64,000 nt of DNA. It comes from Chryseobacterium aureum. Lineage in GTDB: Bacteria; Bacteroidota; Bacteroidia; Flavobacteriales; Weeksellaceae. The stretch is from contig NZ_CP034661.1 in the NCBI RefSeq assembly GCF_003971235.1, positions 3,596,001 through 3,660,000 of the forward strand, given 5' to 3'. The position numbers and the translations under genes are program-made. The notes under the pieces are model-generated. The model was not told where the DNA came from and made no database searches. It saw only the letters and a program-made list of their open reading frames with translations. This document shows positions 17,173 to 26,001 of the stretch, piece by piece (the first letter of the stretch is position 1; every line of letters begins with the position of its first letter).

Positions 17173-17511
17173 TTATAAAAGCTCCTCCTCCTGGAAGTAC
17201 TGAATAATTGCCTTTTTCATCAGCAAGGTTTGCTCATTTGGCTTTAATTCAGGAAGGTCTTCCAGCTTATCAAATTGGGGCCACCCGTCTTCATAATGTG
17301 TGAATTTGTAATATCCAAAAGGCTCAAGCAGCCTGCATACAGCAATATGAATCAAATTTACTTTGTCTTCTTTCGTGTATTTCTGCTGGCCGCTTCCCAG
17401 CTCCTGAAGCCCTATCAAAAATAACAGGGTTTCAATAGGAGGATTTTTCTCCGTCTGAAAATTATCTTCGAAGAACTGTTCTATTTTTTTCCAGTATTCG
17501 GACTCGTTCAT
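17173..17511 (-). CDS. Conserved hypothetical protein
   Basis: About 112 aa if translation begins at MNESEYWKKIEQFFEDNF; an in-frame Met 11 codons further upstream falls in repeat-like spacer sequence and is less likely. The protein is acidic, mostly helical by composition, with ETLLFLIGLQELGSGQQ and LLEPFGYYKFTHYEDGWPQF as the most distinctive stretches. It has no signal peptide or membrane segment. I do not recognise a named family. It is followed on the same strand by nothing close and is preceded by the four-helix bundle gene 41 bp away, with ATGATAAATGAT-type repeats between them. Confidence 0.65.
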   Translation of the reverse strand: MNESEYWKKIEQFFEDNFQTEKNPPIETLLFLIGLQELGSGQQKYTKEDKVNLIHIAVCRLLEPFGYYKFTHYEDGWPQFDKLEDLPELKPNEQTLLMKKAIIQYFQEEELL

Positions 17512-17552
17512 AATATATTTAAATGATAAATGATAGTTGATCAATGATAAAA

Positions 17553-17915
17553 TTAGTTATTTAGCATTTTTCTATAGGAAGAAGTTACTTTCAGTATTTC
17601 TTCAGTTTTTATTTTTATATCTGCAATAATTTCTTTTTGAACATATTCCGGTTCCTCTAACATTTCAAGCCAAAACAACGTTTCATCAGTTTCTTCAATC
17701 ACGATAGATATTTTAGAAAACCGCTCAGCTTTTGATCTTGCTCTGCACATGGCTCTATAATTAGCAGCCATAGAAGTAGAAGATCGGAATATTTGTTTTC
17801 TGATCACAGAAAAGGCTTCATTATGTGGAAGTTTAGAAAATTCTTTAATGATCATGATGGCTAGCTGCTTTGTTTTAAAAGCAAAAATTGTATTATAATC
17901 CGGGCTATCCATCAT
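17553..17915 (-). CDS. Four-helix bundle protein (23S rRNA intervening-sequence family)
   Basis: 120-aa helical protein of the family first seen inside 23S rRNA intervening sequences (TIGR02436 type). Diagnostic features are an early FAFKTKQLAIMIIKEFSKLP helix, the central QIFRSSTSMAANYRAM with conserved Arg and Ser, and ETDETLFWLEMLEE. The function is unknown; the proteins form pentamers in solved structures. Here it is not inside an rRNA gene but in a string of minus-strand genes, which is usual for Bacteroidota copies. The start codon may be the second of two adjacent Met codons. Confidence 0.85.
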   Translation of the reverse strand: MMDSPDYNTIFAFKTKQLAIMIIKEFSKLPHNEAFSVIRKQIFRSSTSMAANYRAMCRARSKAERFSKISIVIEETDETLFWLEMLEEPEYVQKEIIADIKIKTEEILKVTSSYRKMLNN

Positions 17916-17922
17916 TTATCAT

Positions 17923-19968
17923 TTATGAATTATCATTTATCTTTAAAAGAAACGCATACTCCAGTGCGTCCTCTTTCAGGGATTCAAATCTTCCGCTGGC
18001 ACCTCCGTGTCCTGAGCTCATGTCTGTTTTAAATACTAAAATATTATTATCTGTTTTTAGTTCTCTTAGTTTTGCGGTCCATTTGGCAGGCTCCCAATAC
18101 TGTACCTGGGAATCATGGAACCCTGTAGTGATCAGCATGTGCGGATAGTCTTTAGCTTCCACATTGTCATAAGGAGAATACTCTTTCATATAATGATAAT
18201 ATTCTTCATCATTTGGATTTCCCCATTCATCATATTCTCCGGTCGTCAATGGAATAGTATCATCCAGCATTGTGGTTACAACATCTACGAATGGTACCTG
18301 TGCGACAATTCCGTTGAATAACTGGGGTTCATAATTCACCACAGCACCTACCAGCAGGCCGCCGGCACTTCCTCCCATTGCATACATATGTTTTGATGAA
18401 GTGTAATTTTCTTTGATCAGATATTTTCCTGCATCAATGAAGTCAAAAAATGTATTTTTCTTGAACAGCATTTTTCCGTCCTCATACCATTCTCTTCCCA
18501 GGTATTCACCACCGCGGATATGGGCGATGGCATAAATAAAGCCTCTGTCCAGAATGGATAATCTTACATTTGAAAAACTGGCGTCAACCGTATGGCCGTA
18601 ACTTCCATATCCATACAGAAGAAGCGGAGTGTCAGCCGATTTTTTCGTGTCCTTATGATAGACTAGTGAAATAGGAACTTTGGTCTTTCCATCTCTGGAA
18701 TCTGCCCAGATTCTCTCTGAAATATAATTCTCAGGGAAGAATTTTCCACCTAATACTTCCTGTTGTTTCAGGAGCTTTGTGGTTTTTTCCTTCATATTAT
18801 ACTCATAGGTAGAGCTGGGCTGGGTAAGGGAAGTGTATCCGTAACGCAGAATCTCAGTGTCAAATTCCAGATTGATCCCAATATAAGCGGTATAAGTAGG
18901 ATCGGAGAATGGTAAGTAATATGACTCCTGGGTCTTTTCATCAATAATTTTGATCTGAAGCAACCCTCTTTCTCTCTCTTCAAGAACCAGATAATCTTTG
19001 AAAATTTCAAAGCCTTCCAGCAAAACTTCCGCACGGTGTGGGATAACATCTACCCAGTTCTCCATACCACAATTGTCAATCTTGGCTTTTACAATTTTAA
19101 AATTGAAGGCATCATCCGCATTGGTAATGATGTAAAACTCATCTTCATAATGCTCTACAGAATATTCAAGATCATCTATTCTCGGCTGAATTATTTTCCA
19201 TTCTGCGAATACATCATCAGAAGGAATAAAACGGTGCTCATCAGAAATAGTGCTTGAGCTTGCAATGAAAATATATTGTAAAGATTTTGTTTTAAATACG
19301 TTCACATCAAAGGTTTCATCCTCTTCGTGGAAGATCAGAACATCGTCAGCAGAATCTGTTCCCAGTTTATGTCTGTATACCTGGAATGCACGGAGACTTT
19401 TATCTTTCCTGATATAAAAAACATGCTGATTATCATTGGCCCAAACAGCTTTCCCTGTCGTATTGGGAATGATATCCGGCAGGATTTCTCCGGTTTTTAG
19501 ATTTTTAAAATTAAGGGTATAAATTCTTCGTCCCACATCATCTGAAGAAAAAGAAGCCAGCTCATTGCCAGGGCTTACTGCCACACTTCCTACTTCAAAA
19601 AACTCTTTGCCTTCTGCAAGGATATTAACGTCCAGTACAATTTCCTCTTCGTGATCAAGGCTTTTGTGCTTTCTGCAGAAAATAGGATATTCTTTGCCTT
19701 CTTCATAACGTACAATATACCAGTACTCATTGAAGAAATAGGGCAGGGATTCATCATCTTTTTTATAACGGGCTTTCATCTCTTCGAAAAGCTCTTCCTG
19801 CAGGGCTTCCGTATCTTTCATGATGAATTCTTCGTAGGCATTTTCTTCCTCAATGTACTTAATGACTTCGGGGTTTTCCCTTTCATTCAGCCAAAAGTAA
19901 TTATCGATCCTTTTATCGCCGTGGGTTTCTAGTATTTTTTCTATTTTTTTTGCCTGTGGAGCTTTCAT
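17923..19968 (-). CDS. S9 prolyl oligopeptidase family peptidase (oligopeptidase B-like)
   Basis: 681-aa serine peptidase. The N-terminal half forms the beta-propeller that limits access to short peptides; the C-terminal half (from about 410) is an alpha/beta hydrolase. The nucleophile is in YAMGGSAGGLLVGAVVN, and the catalytic His probably in SSGHGGASGRF near the C-terminus, with the Asp in TGFHDSQVQYWEPAKW. The DSRDGKTKVPISLVYHKD and LYGYGSYGHTVD blocks are typical of oligopeptidase B, which cuts after basic residues. No signal peptide, so cytoplasmic. Its 3' end lies 7 bp from the four-helix bundle gene. Confidence 0.9.
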   Translation of the reverse strand: MKAPQAKKIEKILETHGDKRIDNYFWLNERENPEVIKYIEEENAYEEFIMKDTEALQEELFEEMKARYKKDDESLPYFFNEYWYIVRYEEGKEYPIFCRKHKSLDHEEEIVLDVNILAEGKEFFEVGSVAVSPGNELASFSSDDVGRRIYTLNFKNLKTGEILPDIIPNTTGKAVWANDNQHVFYIRKDKSLRAFQVYRHKLGTDSADDVLIFHEEDETFDVNVFKTKSLQYIFIASSSTISDEHRFIPSDDVFAEWKIIQPRIDDLEYSVEHYEDEFYIITNADDAFNFKIVKAKIDNCGMENWVDVIPHRAEVLLEGFEIFKDYLVLEERERGLLQIKIIDEKTQESYYLPFSDPTYTAYIGINLEFDTEILRYGYTSLTQPSSTYEYNMKEKTTKLLKQQEVLGGKFFPENYISERIWADSRDGKTKVPISLVYHKDTKKSADTPLLLYGYGSYGHTVDASFSNVRLSILDRGFIYAIAHIRGGEYLGREWYEDGKMLFKKNTFFDFIDAGKYLIKENYTSSKHMYAMGGSAGGLLVGAVVNYEPQLFNGIVAQVPFVDVVTTMLDDTIPLTTGEYDEWGNPNDEEYYHYMKEYSPYDNVEAKDYPHMLITTGFHDSQVQYWEPAKWTAKLRELKTDNNILVFKTDMSSGHGGASGRFESLKEDALEYAFLLKINDNS

Positions 19969-20082
19969 CCTGGGTATTTTATTTTTTTACTGAATAAGAT
20001 TAGCCTTTTCTACTTTTTCTTCTGAAAGTGAGGTAATTTAGCATAATTCTGTTCAATATTAATTTTTGTTCAAATTTAGGTA

Positions 20083-20116
20083 AAAAAAAACCATCTTTCC
20101 TTTATTGAAAAGATGG
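20083..20116 (-). terminator. Terminator of hemD
   Basis: On the minus strand, CACCATCTTTTC and the facing GAAAGATGG form a stem followed by a run of nine T, 25 bp downstream of the hemD stop codon. Confidence 0.75.
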
Positions 20117-20140
20117 TGATTGTATTTTTATCATTAAAAC

Positions 20141-20881
20141 CTATTTATGAAGGGCTTTAATATACTTTTCAAGAGCCATTGTCATAGAAGGGGTTTCCTT
20201 CGTAGGGGCCATTAAATCTACTTTTAATCCTGCTTCTTCTGCAGCGGCCAAAGTGGTGTTTCCGAAAACCCCGATCTTTGTTTCGTCCTGCTTGAAGTCT
20301 GGGAAGTTTTGTTGCAGAGACTTGATACCTTGAGGGCTGAAGAAGATCAGCATATCATAATCTTTAATGGTGATATCGGTAAGATCACTGCATACCGTGC
20401 GGTACATAATTGCTCTTGTCCAGTCTACATTAGATGCATCCATGGTTTTTACAATATCAGGACTTAGAACATCTGAAGACGGCAACAGATACTTTTCGGC
20501 GGGGAATTTTTTGAAAAGAGGAAGCAGGTCTGAGAAATTTTTCTCCCCAAAGCTGATTTTTCTTTTTCTGTACACAATGTGCTTTTGAAGGTAGTTGGCA
20601 ATTGCTTCCGACTGGCAGATATATCTCATTGTATCCGGTACGGCAAAACGTAGTTCTTCCGCAAGTCTGAAGTAATGGTCAATCGCATTTTTACTGGTAA
20701 AAATAATACCTGTATACTGCGTCAGATCTATTTTCTGTGTTCTGAGCTCTTTATTGTCAACCCCTTCGACGTGGATAAATGGACGGAAATCAATCTTTAT
20801 TTTTTCCTTCTTCGCTATATCCAGATATGGAGAAGACTCACTAGGCGCTGGTTGAGAAACCAATATAGACTTTATTCTCAT
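20141..20881 (-). CDS. hemD: Uroporphyrinogen-III synthase
   Basis: About 246 aa from MRIKSILVSQPAP; two further in-frame Met codons lie just upstream. The enzyme closes and inverts hydroxymethylbilane to uroporphyrinogen III in haem synthesis. The fold is two HemD-like domains; typical segments are IIFTSKNAIDHYF, YICQSEAIANYLQ, LLPSSDV, and LIFFSPQGIKSLQQNFPDF near the end with IGVFGNTTLAAAEEAGL. The family is poorly conserved, and these blocks are the usual landmarks in Bacteroidota. It directly follows a DUF4271 gene, an association common in this phylum. A TATATTTG -7-like box lies about 65 bp upstream inside the neighbour's 3' end. Confidence 0.88.
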   Translation of the reverse strand: MRIKSILVSQPAPSESSPYLDIAKKEKIKIDFRPFIHVEGVDNKELRTQKIDLTQYTGIIFTSKNAIDHYFRLAEELRFAVPDTMRYICQSEAIANYLQKHIVYRKRKISFGEKNFSDLLPLFKKFPAEKYLLPSSDVLSPDIVKTMDASNVDWTRAIMYRTVCSDLTDITIKDYDMLIFFSPQGIKSLQQNFPDFKQDETKIGVFGNTTLAAAEEAGLKVDLMAPTKETPSMTMALEKYIKALHK

Positions 20882-20893
20882 CATTGACATTTA

Positions 20894-21562
20894 TTAAAAA
20901 AATAACAACTTCCAAAGCAATAATAATGGTGCGATTTGGAGGGTGCAAATATACAAAAATTTATAATACCATTTCTCGGGAAGAATCTTGTTCTTGTGAA
21001 ATAAATAGAAAAAAACTTTGAAAATGAAGACAAAAGAAAAGAAGCAGATATAATACAAGAACATTTTATTTCTGTCGATAGGGAAGTAATAGTGGGCTAC
21101 ACAAAGAATTATTAACAAAAAAGAAAGAATGAAATAAAATTTTGTGGAGGTGAAATAGAATATTGTCCATTTTTTTCCGTCCCCTATGCTTTGATAAAAT
21201 AAAAAGCCCAATGTAGATTTTATTATATAAAAAAACAGTACTGCCAGCAAAGTATATCCAAACTTGTTAAGCTGATACCCAAAAAGCTGAAGATCGGCAA
21301 TAAATTTAGGGACAACAGGAATATACTGGGAAATTAAAACCGACAGCGTGAGAGTGGTTACACACGAAGTGATCATCCAGCTGGGAAGGTTGTTGCTCGC
21401 ATCAAAATACTTTTGAAGCAGAAAATCCTTGAGACTGGCATCCCTTTCTATGACGTTCATCATAAAAACATACAAAAATATACAGCCCACGAGGATAAAG
21501 ATTACCCAATCATTATTCTCAGGTATCCTTACATGATTGACGAAGTGTTGTGATGATGGCAA
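20894..21562 (-). CDS. DUF4271 integral membrane protein
   Basis: 222 aa with about six membrane segments (WVIFILVGCIFLYVFMMN, WMITSCVTTLTLSVLIS, KFGYTLLAVLFFYIIKS, FYFILSFLLIILCVAHYY, MFLYYICFFSFVFIFKVFFY and a last hydrophobic stretch at the C-terminus). It fits the Bacteroidota-specific DUF4271 family, typically encoded next to hemD as here (11 bp apart). The only start close to the family N-terminus is TTG at 21560-21562; the first ATG is too far inside. The function is unknown. Confidence 0.8.
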   Translation of the reverse strand: MPSSQHFVNHVRIPENNDWVIFILVGCIFLYVFMMNVIERDASLKDFLLQKYFDASNNLPSWMITSCVTTLTLSVLISQYIPVVPKFIADLQLFGYQLNKFGYTLLAVLFFYIIKSTLGFLFYQSIGDGKKWTIFYFTSTKFYFILSFLLIILCVAHYYFPIDRNKMFLYYICFFSFVFIFKVFFYLFHKNKILPEKWYYKFLYICTLQIAPLLLLWKLLFF

Positions 21563-21593
21563 AATTTAAGTTTTTATTATTTATTATTTAACT

Positions 21594-21719
21594 TCAGATA
21601 ACATATCCCGGCACAGATTTTCCTGTCTCCAGATTCAAAAATTTGAAGCTAAAATAGTTGCTCTCACCGATTTTACGTATTGTCCAGATCTGTTGTAAAA
21701 AAGTTTCTGTTTCATCCGC
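21594..21719 (-). pseudogene. Possible remnant of a small gene (about 41 codons, no start codon)
   Basis: Between the divergent DUF4271 and mannosyltransferase genes, the minus strand has an open frame with protein-like sequence (LQQIWTIRKIGESNYFSF then KFLNLETGKSVPGYVI) ending in TGA at 21594-21596. It has no ATG, GTG or TTG before this stretch and a TGA just upstream. An out-of-frame ATG (MKQKLF) precedes it by a few codons and would join it with one extra base in the T6 run. A TAATTTTG -7-like box lies upstream at 21743-21750. It may be a frameshifted small gene or a leader of DUF4271. Confidence 0.3.
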
Positions 21720-21787
21720 TCAATCCCTGAGAAATATTTTTGCAAAATTATAGATTATTTTGTATAAAATAAAAAGGTTAAATAAAC

Positions 21788-21795
21788 TATCTTTG
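21788..21795 (+). promoter_or_regulatory. Promoter -7 box (TATCTTTG) for the mannosyltransferase gene
   Basis: Matches the Bacteroidota TAnnTTTG element 10 bp before the ATG at 21805, implying a very short or absent leader. The nearest TTG (21760) is 25 bp away, slightly beyond the usual spacing. Confidence 0.55.
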
Positions 21796-21804
21796 CAAAC
21801 TGAA

Positions 21805-22521
21805 ATGAAAAAACTCGTCATTATCCCAACTTATAACGAAAAGGAAAATATTGAACATATTATTTCCGCAGTTTTTGCATTGGAGGACGACTTTCATATT
21901 CTGGTGGTGGATGACACTTCGCCGGACGGCACTGCAGAGGTGGTAAAGGAATTGCAGAAGCAGCATCCACATTATCTGCACCTCTCTGTAAGACACGTGA
22001 AAGACGGATTGGGGAAGGCTTATATCCACGGATTTAAATGGGCTATCGAAAATAAATACGATTATATTTTTGAGATGGATGCCGATTTTTCACATAATCC
22101 TAATGATCTTCCTAAACTGTTTGAAGCATGCAGAAATGCAGATATGGCCATCGGTTCCCGTTACTCAAAAGGAGTAAATGTGGTCAACTGGCCTATGGGA
22201 AGAGTATTGCTTTCTTACTTTGCATCCAAATATGTGAGATTTGTATTAGGGCTTCCTATTCATGATACCACAGCGGGATTTGTCTGTTTTTCAAGAAAAG
22301 TACTGGAGGAAATAGGACTTGATAATGTAAAGCTGAAAGGCTATGGGTTCCAGATAGAAATGAAATTCCGGGCATTTAAAAAAGGATTCAGTATTGTAGA
22401 AGTTCCTATTATATTTACCAACAGGATTTTAGGAGAAAGCAAGATGAATGGCGGAATTATCCATGAAGCCGTTTTTGGAGTACTGAATTTAAAATGGAAA
22501 TCAATCATTAACAGGTTATGA
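21805..22521 (+). CDS. Polyprenol monophosphomannose synthase-like glycosyltransferase (GT2)
   Basis: About 238 aa from MKKLVIIPTYNEKENIEHI; an earlier in-frame TTG falls in the promoter and is not used here. The GT-A fold with VVDDTSPDGTAEVV and the acidic FEMDADFSHNPNDLPKLF, SRYSKGVNVVNWPMGR and IHDTTAGFVCF matches dolichyl/polyprenol-phosphate mannosyltransferases, which transfer mannose from GDP-mannose to a lipid carrier. No C-terminal membrane domain is present, as in many bacterial members. The last 4 bases overlap the DUF4296 gene (ATGA). In Bacteroidota this gene supplies lipid-linked mannose for protein O-glycosylation or similar, by inference. Confidence 0.87.
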   Translation: MKKLVIIPTYNEKENIEHIISAVFALEDDFHILVVDDTSPDGTAEVVKELQKQHPHYLHLSVRHVKDGLGKAYIHGFKWAIENKYDYIFEMDADFSHNPNDLPKLFEACRNADMAIGSRYSKGVNVVNWPMGRVLLSYFASKYVRFVLGLPIHDTTAGFVCFSRKVLEEIGLDNVKLKGYGFQIEMKFRAFKKGFSIVEVPIIFTNRILGESKMNGGIIHEAVFGVLNLKWKSIINRL

Positions 22522-22895
22522 CACTCATGAAAAAGTTAATCTTTATTTTCGTTTTGTTAGGCTTGTTTTCGTGCGGCGATTATATAGATAAGCCTAAAAA
22601 TCTGATCGATAAGGATGTAATGGCGGAAATCATTGCAGACCTTGCTATCAACGATCAGGCCATTTTTGTATATCCCGACAAAAATATGGAAGCAGGTACA
22701 AGAGCCGTCCTGAAGACCCATAAAGTAAAATCTGAAGACTTTGTTGAAAGTTTTAAATATTACGTCATCAAAGAAGAAATGGACGGGATTGCCGGTGATG
22801 CCCAGGAAATACTGGTGAAAAAAGATCCCAAAGCAGAAAAATATATCAAGGATAAGCTGAAACAAAACGGAACTGTAATCCCTTTGGTAAGGTAA
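22518..22895 (+). CDS. DUF4296 lipoprotein
   Basis: 125 aa. The N-terminus KKLIFIFVLLGLFSC has a lipobox with Cys at about residue 19, so it is a lipoprotein. The rest fits DUF4296: NLIDKDVMAEIIADLAINDQ, then a helical middle with FVESFKYYVIKEEMDGIAGDAQEILVKK. Translation is probably coupled to the upstream mannosyltransferase by the ATGA overlap; the start could also be the Met three codons on. The role of the family is unknown. Confidence 0.82.
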   Translation: MTLMKKLIFIFVLLGLFSCGDYIDKPKNLIDKDVMAEIIADLAINDQAIFVYPDKNMEAGTRAVLKTHKVKSEDFVESFKYYVIKEEMDGIAGDAQEILVKKDPKAEKYIKDKLKQNGTVIPLVR

Positions 22896-22957
22896 TTACA
22901 GGCTGAGTTTCAACCTAAGGAAATCACCGGTAAATGGTGAATTAAAAAAGGATAGAG

Positions 22958-24088
22958 ATGAAATTTTTTAATATAGAAAAAACCTCTGAAGGAAAAGCAA
23001 GAGCAGGGGAAATTACCACAGATCACGGGAAGATTCAAACTCCTATTTTTATGCCTGTGGGAACTGTAGCAAGTGTGAAAACAGTTCATCAGAGAGAATT
23101 AAAAGAAGACATTAAAGCTCAGATTATTCTGGGAAATACATACCATCTGTACCTTCGCCCGGGTATGGAAACCATGCAGGATGCAGGAGGTTTACACCAA
23201 TTCATGAACTGGGACCTTCCCATTCTTACCGATTCCGGAGGATTTCAGGTATTTTCACTGGCGGGTAACAGAAAAATGACGGAAGAAGGTGCGAGATTCA
23301 AATCTCACATCGATGGAAGCTATCACATGTTCTCCCCGGAGAGATCAATGGAAATTCAAAGACAGATCGGGGCCGATATTTTCATGGCCTTTGATGAATG
23401 TACACCTTACCCTTGTGACTATAACCAGGCAAAATCATCGATGGAGCTTACTCACCGCTGGCTGAAAAGATGTATTGACTGGACTAACGATAATCCTGAA
23501 TTATACGGACATAAGCAAAGACTTTTCCCGATTGTTCAGGGATCTACCTATTCCGACCTTAGAAAAATCTCTGCAGAAGTCATTTCTGAAGCAGGAGCAG
23601 AAGGAAATGCCATTGGAGGACTTTCTGTAGGAGAGCCGGAAGAAGAAATGTACAGAATCACGGATGAAGTGACAGACATTCTTCCCAAAGAAAAACCAAG
23701 ATATCTGATGGGCGTGGGAACTCCATGGAATATCCTTGAATCTATCGGATTGGGAATTGATATGATGGACTGTGTAATGCCGACAAGAAATGCAAGAAAT
23801 GCAATGCTTTTCACATGGCAGGGGGTGATGAACCTTAAAAATGAAAAATGGAAGCGCGATTTCTCGCCTTTGGATGAATTCGGAACCAGCTTTGTAGACC
23901 GTGAATATTCAAAAGCGTATCTTCGCCACTTGTTTGTGTCTAAAGAATACCTGGCCAAACAGATTGCTTCAATCCATAATCTGGCATTCTACCTGGATTT
24001 GGTAAAAGTAGCCAGAGAACATATTATGGCAGGAGATTTCTACGAATGGAAAAACGTTGTAGTACCGGTTCTTAGACAAAGATTATAA
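22958..24088 (+). CDS. tgt: Queuine/preQ1 tRNA-guanine transglycosylase
   Basis: 376 aa. Exchanges guanine-34 for preQ1 in tRNAs with GUN anticodons. Clear motifs: GNTYHLYLRPGMETM, TDSGGFQVFSLAGNRKM with the catalytic Asp of TDSGG, IGADIFMAFDECTPYP, IGGLSVGEPEEEM, YLMGVGTPWNILESIG and MPTRNARNAMLFT with the nucleophile region. Oddly, the bacterial zinc site CxCxxC is missing: the matching stretch reads PLDEFGTSFVDREYSKAYL with no cysteine, while the later His in ASIHNL remains. Length and the rest of the enzyme look intact, so it is probably a zinc-less lineage variant. It precedes the LptF/G permease gene by 6 bp. Confidence 0.93.
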   Translation: MKFFNIEKTSEGKARAGEITTDHGKIQTPIFMPVGTVASVKTVHQRELKEDIKAQIILGNTYHLYLRPGMETMQDAGGLHQFMNWDLPILTDSGGFQVFSLAGNRKMTEEGARFKSHIDGSYHMFSPERSMEIQRQIGADIFMAFDECTPYPCDYNQAKSSMELTHRWLKRCIDWTNDNPELYGHKQRLFPIVQGSTYSDLRKISAEVISEAGAEGNAIGGLSVGEPEEEMYRITDEVTDILPKEKPRYLMGVGTPWNILESIGLGIDMMDCVMPTRNARNAMLFTWQGVMNLKNEKWKRDFSPLDEFGTSFVDREYSKAYLRHLFVSKEYLAKQIASIHNLAFYLDLVKVAREHIMAGDFYEWKNVVVPVLRQRL

Positions 24089-24094
24089 GAGAAT

Positions 24095-25207
24095 ATGCTT
24101 AAAATTGTAGACAGATATATCATTAAAAAATACCTTGGAACTTTCAGTTTCATGCTGGTATTATTGTCTATAGTCGTATTGGTAATTGATGTTCAGCAGA
24201 AGATTCCAAGGATAGAAAATGCCAAGGCCATAGATCCGAAACTGGATCTTACCTATTTCCTTATCCATTTTTATCCCTTCTGGATTATCAACCTTGTGGT
24301 AACTTTCCTTTCCATTCTGGTATTTATTTCAGTGATTTATTTTACCTCCAGAATGGCCAATAATACGGAAATTGTTGCCATTATCAGTAGTGGGGCCAGT
24401 TTTCACCGATTTTCCAAACCTTATCTGTTCACCTCTATTTTTATTGGGCTGATCGCTCTTGTGGTGTATCACATGGTTCTTCCATGGGCCAATATCAAGA
24501 AAAATGAACTGGAAGCGTATACCTATAATGCGGCCAATAAAGAAAAGATTTTAGGAACTGCTCCAGCCTCTTCGCAGCTGAGCAAAACAGAATACATCTT
24601 CGTTGATTCCTGGAACAAAAGAGAAAAAAGAGGATCTAGCTTTGTCTATCAGAAATATGATAAGGACAGAAAAATGACCTATGAGCTGAAAGCAAGCGAA
24701 GTGTACTGGGATAAAACCAAAAAACAGTTTGTTTTAAATAATTACCTGGAAAAAACAATCAATAAAGACAATACCGAAAAACTCGGAAACGGTATAGAAT
24801 TAAGGAAAAATTACGGGCACTCCCCGGAAGAACTTTTCCCCAACGAACTTTTAGGACAAAATAAAACCACACCGGAACTTCTTAAATTTATAGAAAGAGA
24901 AAAAGCAAGAGGAAACAGTAACCTGAACTCTTACCTGAATGAGCTTCACCAAAGAACCTCAATGCCTGTTTCCATTATTATTCTGACATTTCTGGCGCTT
25001 TCCCTGTCATCACAAAAGAAAAGAGGAGGATTGGGAGTTAACCTGGCGATTGGTATTTCATTAGCCTTTATCTTTGTGTTTTCTTTTGAAGCCTTAAAAG
25101 TGGTTTCTGAAAATAAAAGTTTATCTCCGGCTGTTGCCATGTGGCTGCCTAATATGGTGTTTTTGCCGCTTACCCTTTATCTTTATATCAAAAGAGCCAA
25201 TCAGTAA
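24095..25207 (+). CDS. LptF/LptG (YjgP/YjgQ) family permease
   Basis: 370 aa, inner-membrane component of the lipopolysaccharide export machine. It starts with MLKIVDRYIIKKYLGTF, the family signature before TM1, has TM1-3 in the first 130 residues, a periplasmic beta-jellyroll domain (about 130-285), and TM4-6 at the end (PVSIIILTFLALSLSSQKKRGG, then two more). It overlaps the convergent birA gene by 7 bp. Bacteroidota usually have two such permeases; which of LptF or LptG this is cannot be said. Confidence 0.88.
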   Translation: MLKIVDRYIIKKYLGTFSFMLVLLSIVVLVIDVQQKIPRIENAKAIDPKLDLTYFLIHFYPFWIINLVVTFLSILVFISVIYFTSRMANNTEIVAIISSGASFHRFSKPYLFTSIFIGLIALVVYHMVLPWANIKKNELEAYTYNAANKEKILGTAPASSQLSKTEYIFVDSWNKREKRGSSFVYQKYDKDRKMTYELKASEVYWDKTKKQFVLNNYLEKTINKDNTEKLGNGIELRKNYGHSPEELFPNELLGQNKTTPELLKFIEREKARGNSNLNSYLNELHQRTSMPVSIIILTFLALSLSSQKKRGGLGVNLAIGISLAFIFVFSFEALKVVSENKSLSPAVAMWLPNMVFLPLTLYLYIKRANQ

Positions 25208-25914
25208 AGTAATTTTACTTCTTTGTGATAAAAAGAACGAATGCCGTCTTCCAGTTCGATCCACAGTTCACCCTTTTCATCAGCATTCCGGATAATGCCA
25301 TTTTGTCGCTCTTTTCCAATTTCAAATACAGACACCTGATCTTTTCTGAAAAGATTTTCATTAAATCCGTCCAGAATTTCCTGGTCTGAAGGGATGTTTT
25401 TGAGTTTTTCAGACAAATATTCATGAAGGTTCAAAGCAAGCTCTTCCAGGTCAAAATGATTGCCTGTCTGCGTCAGAAGGGATCCGGCGTTGGATATTTC
25501 CTCAAATTTTTCCTGAAGAATATTAATGCCGGCTCCGATGATGAAGTAATTATTCTCATTTATCTTTTTCTTTTCTATTAAAATTCCCACGATTTTTTTA
25601 CCTTTAAGGATGATATCATTGGGCCACTTGATTTTTACCTCAGAATCAGACAATTTGGCAAGGAAATCACGGATCACCATTGCGGTATAATAATTGAACA
25701 TAAAGTCGGAGCACAGGATGTTCTGAGTATTCACTGCCAGCGTATAAGCCAGGTTTTTTCCGGCAGTCTGGGTCCAGACATTTCCATACTGACCCCGTCC
25801 TTTTGTTTGATTAAAAGTATGAAGTCCTATAAAATTTGAATCTCCGTAAAGTAAAAACTTTGATATTTCGTCATTAGTAGAAGAACATTCTTTCAGGTAG
25901 AAGAGTTGGCTCAT
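25201..25914 (-). CDS. birA: Biotin--[acetyl-CoA-carboxylase] ligase
   Basis: 237 aa, class I enzyme without a DNA-binding domain, so it biotinylates carboxylase subunits but does not regulate transcription. The adenylate site is FNQTKGRGQYGNVW, the biotin-binding block VKIKWPNDIILKGKKIVGILIE, and NYFIIGAGINI is the third conserved block. Its 3' end overlaps the permease gene. The start at MSQLFYLKECSSTNDEISKF fits other family members. Confidence 0.9.
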   Translation of the reverse strand: MSQLFYLKECSSTNDEISKFLLYGDSNFIGLHTFNQTKGRGQYGNVWTQTAGKNLAYTLAVNTQNILCSDFMFNYYTAMVIRDFLAKLSDSEVKIKWPNDIILKGKKIVGILIEKKKINENNYFIIGAGINILQEKFEEISNAGSLLTQTGNHFDLEELALNLHEYLSEKLKNIPSDQEILDGFNENLFRKDQVSVFEIGKERQNGIIRNADEKGELWIELEDGIRSFYHKEVKLLY

Positions 25915-26001
25915 TTAAGAAAACTTTAAGACATTAAGAAGGTAAAAGTAAGGGTAAAGTAAAGAAAAAACAATAAATTTGCAGATTATAGTAATTTTTT
26001 A

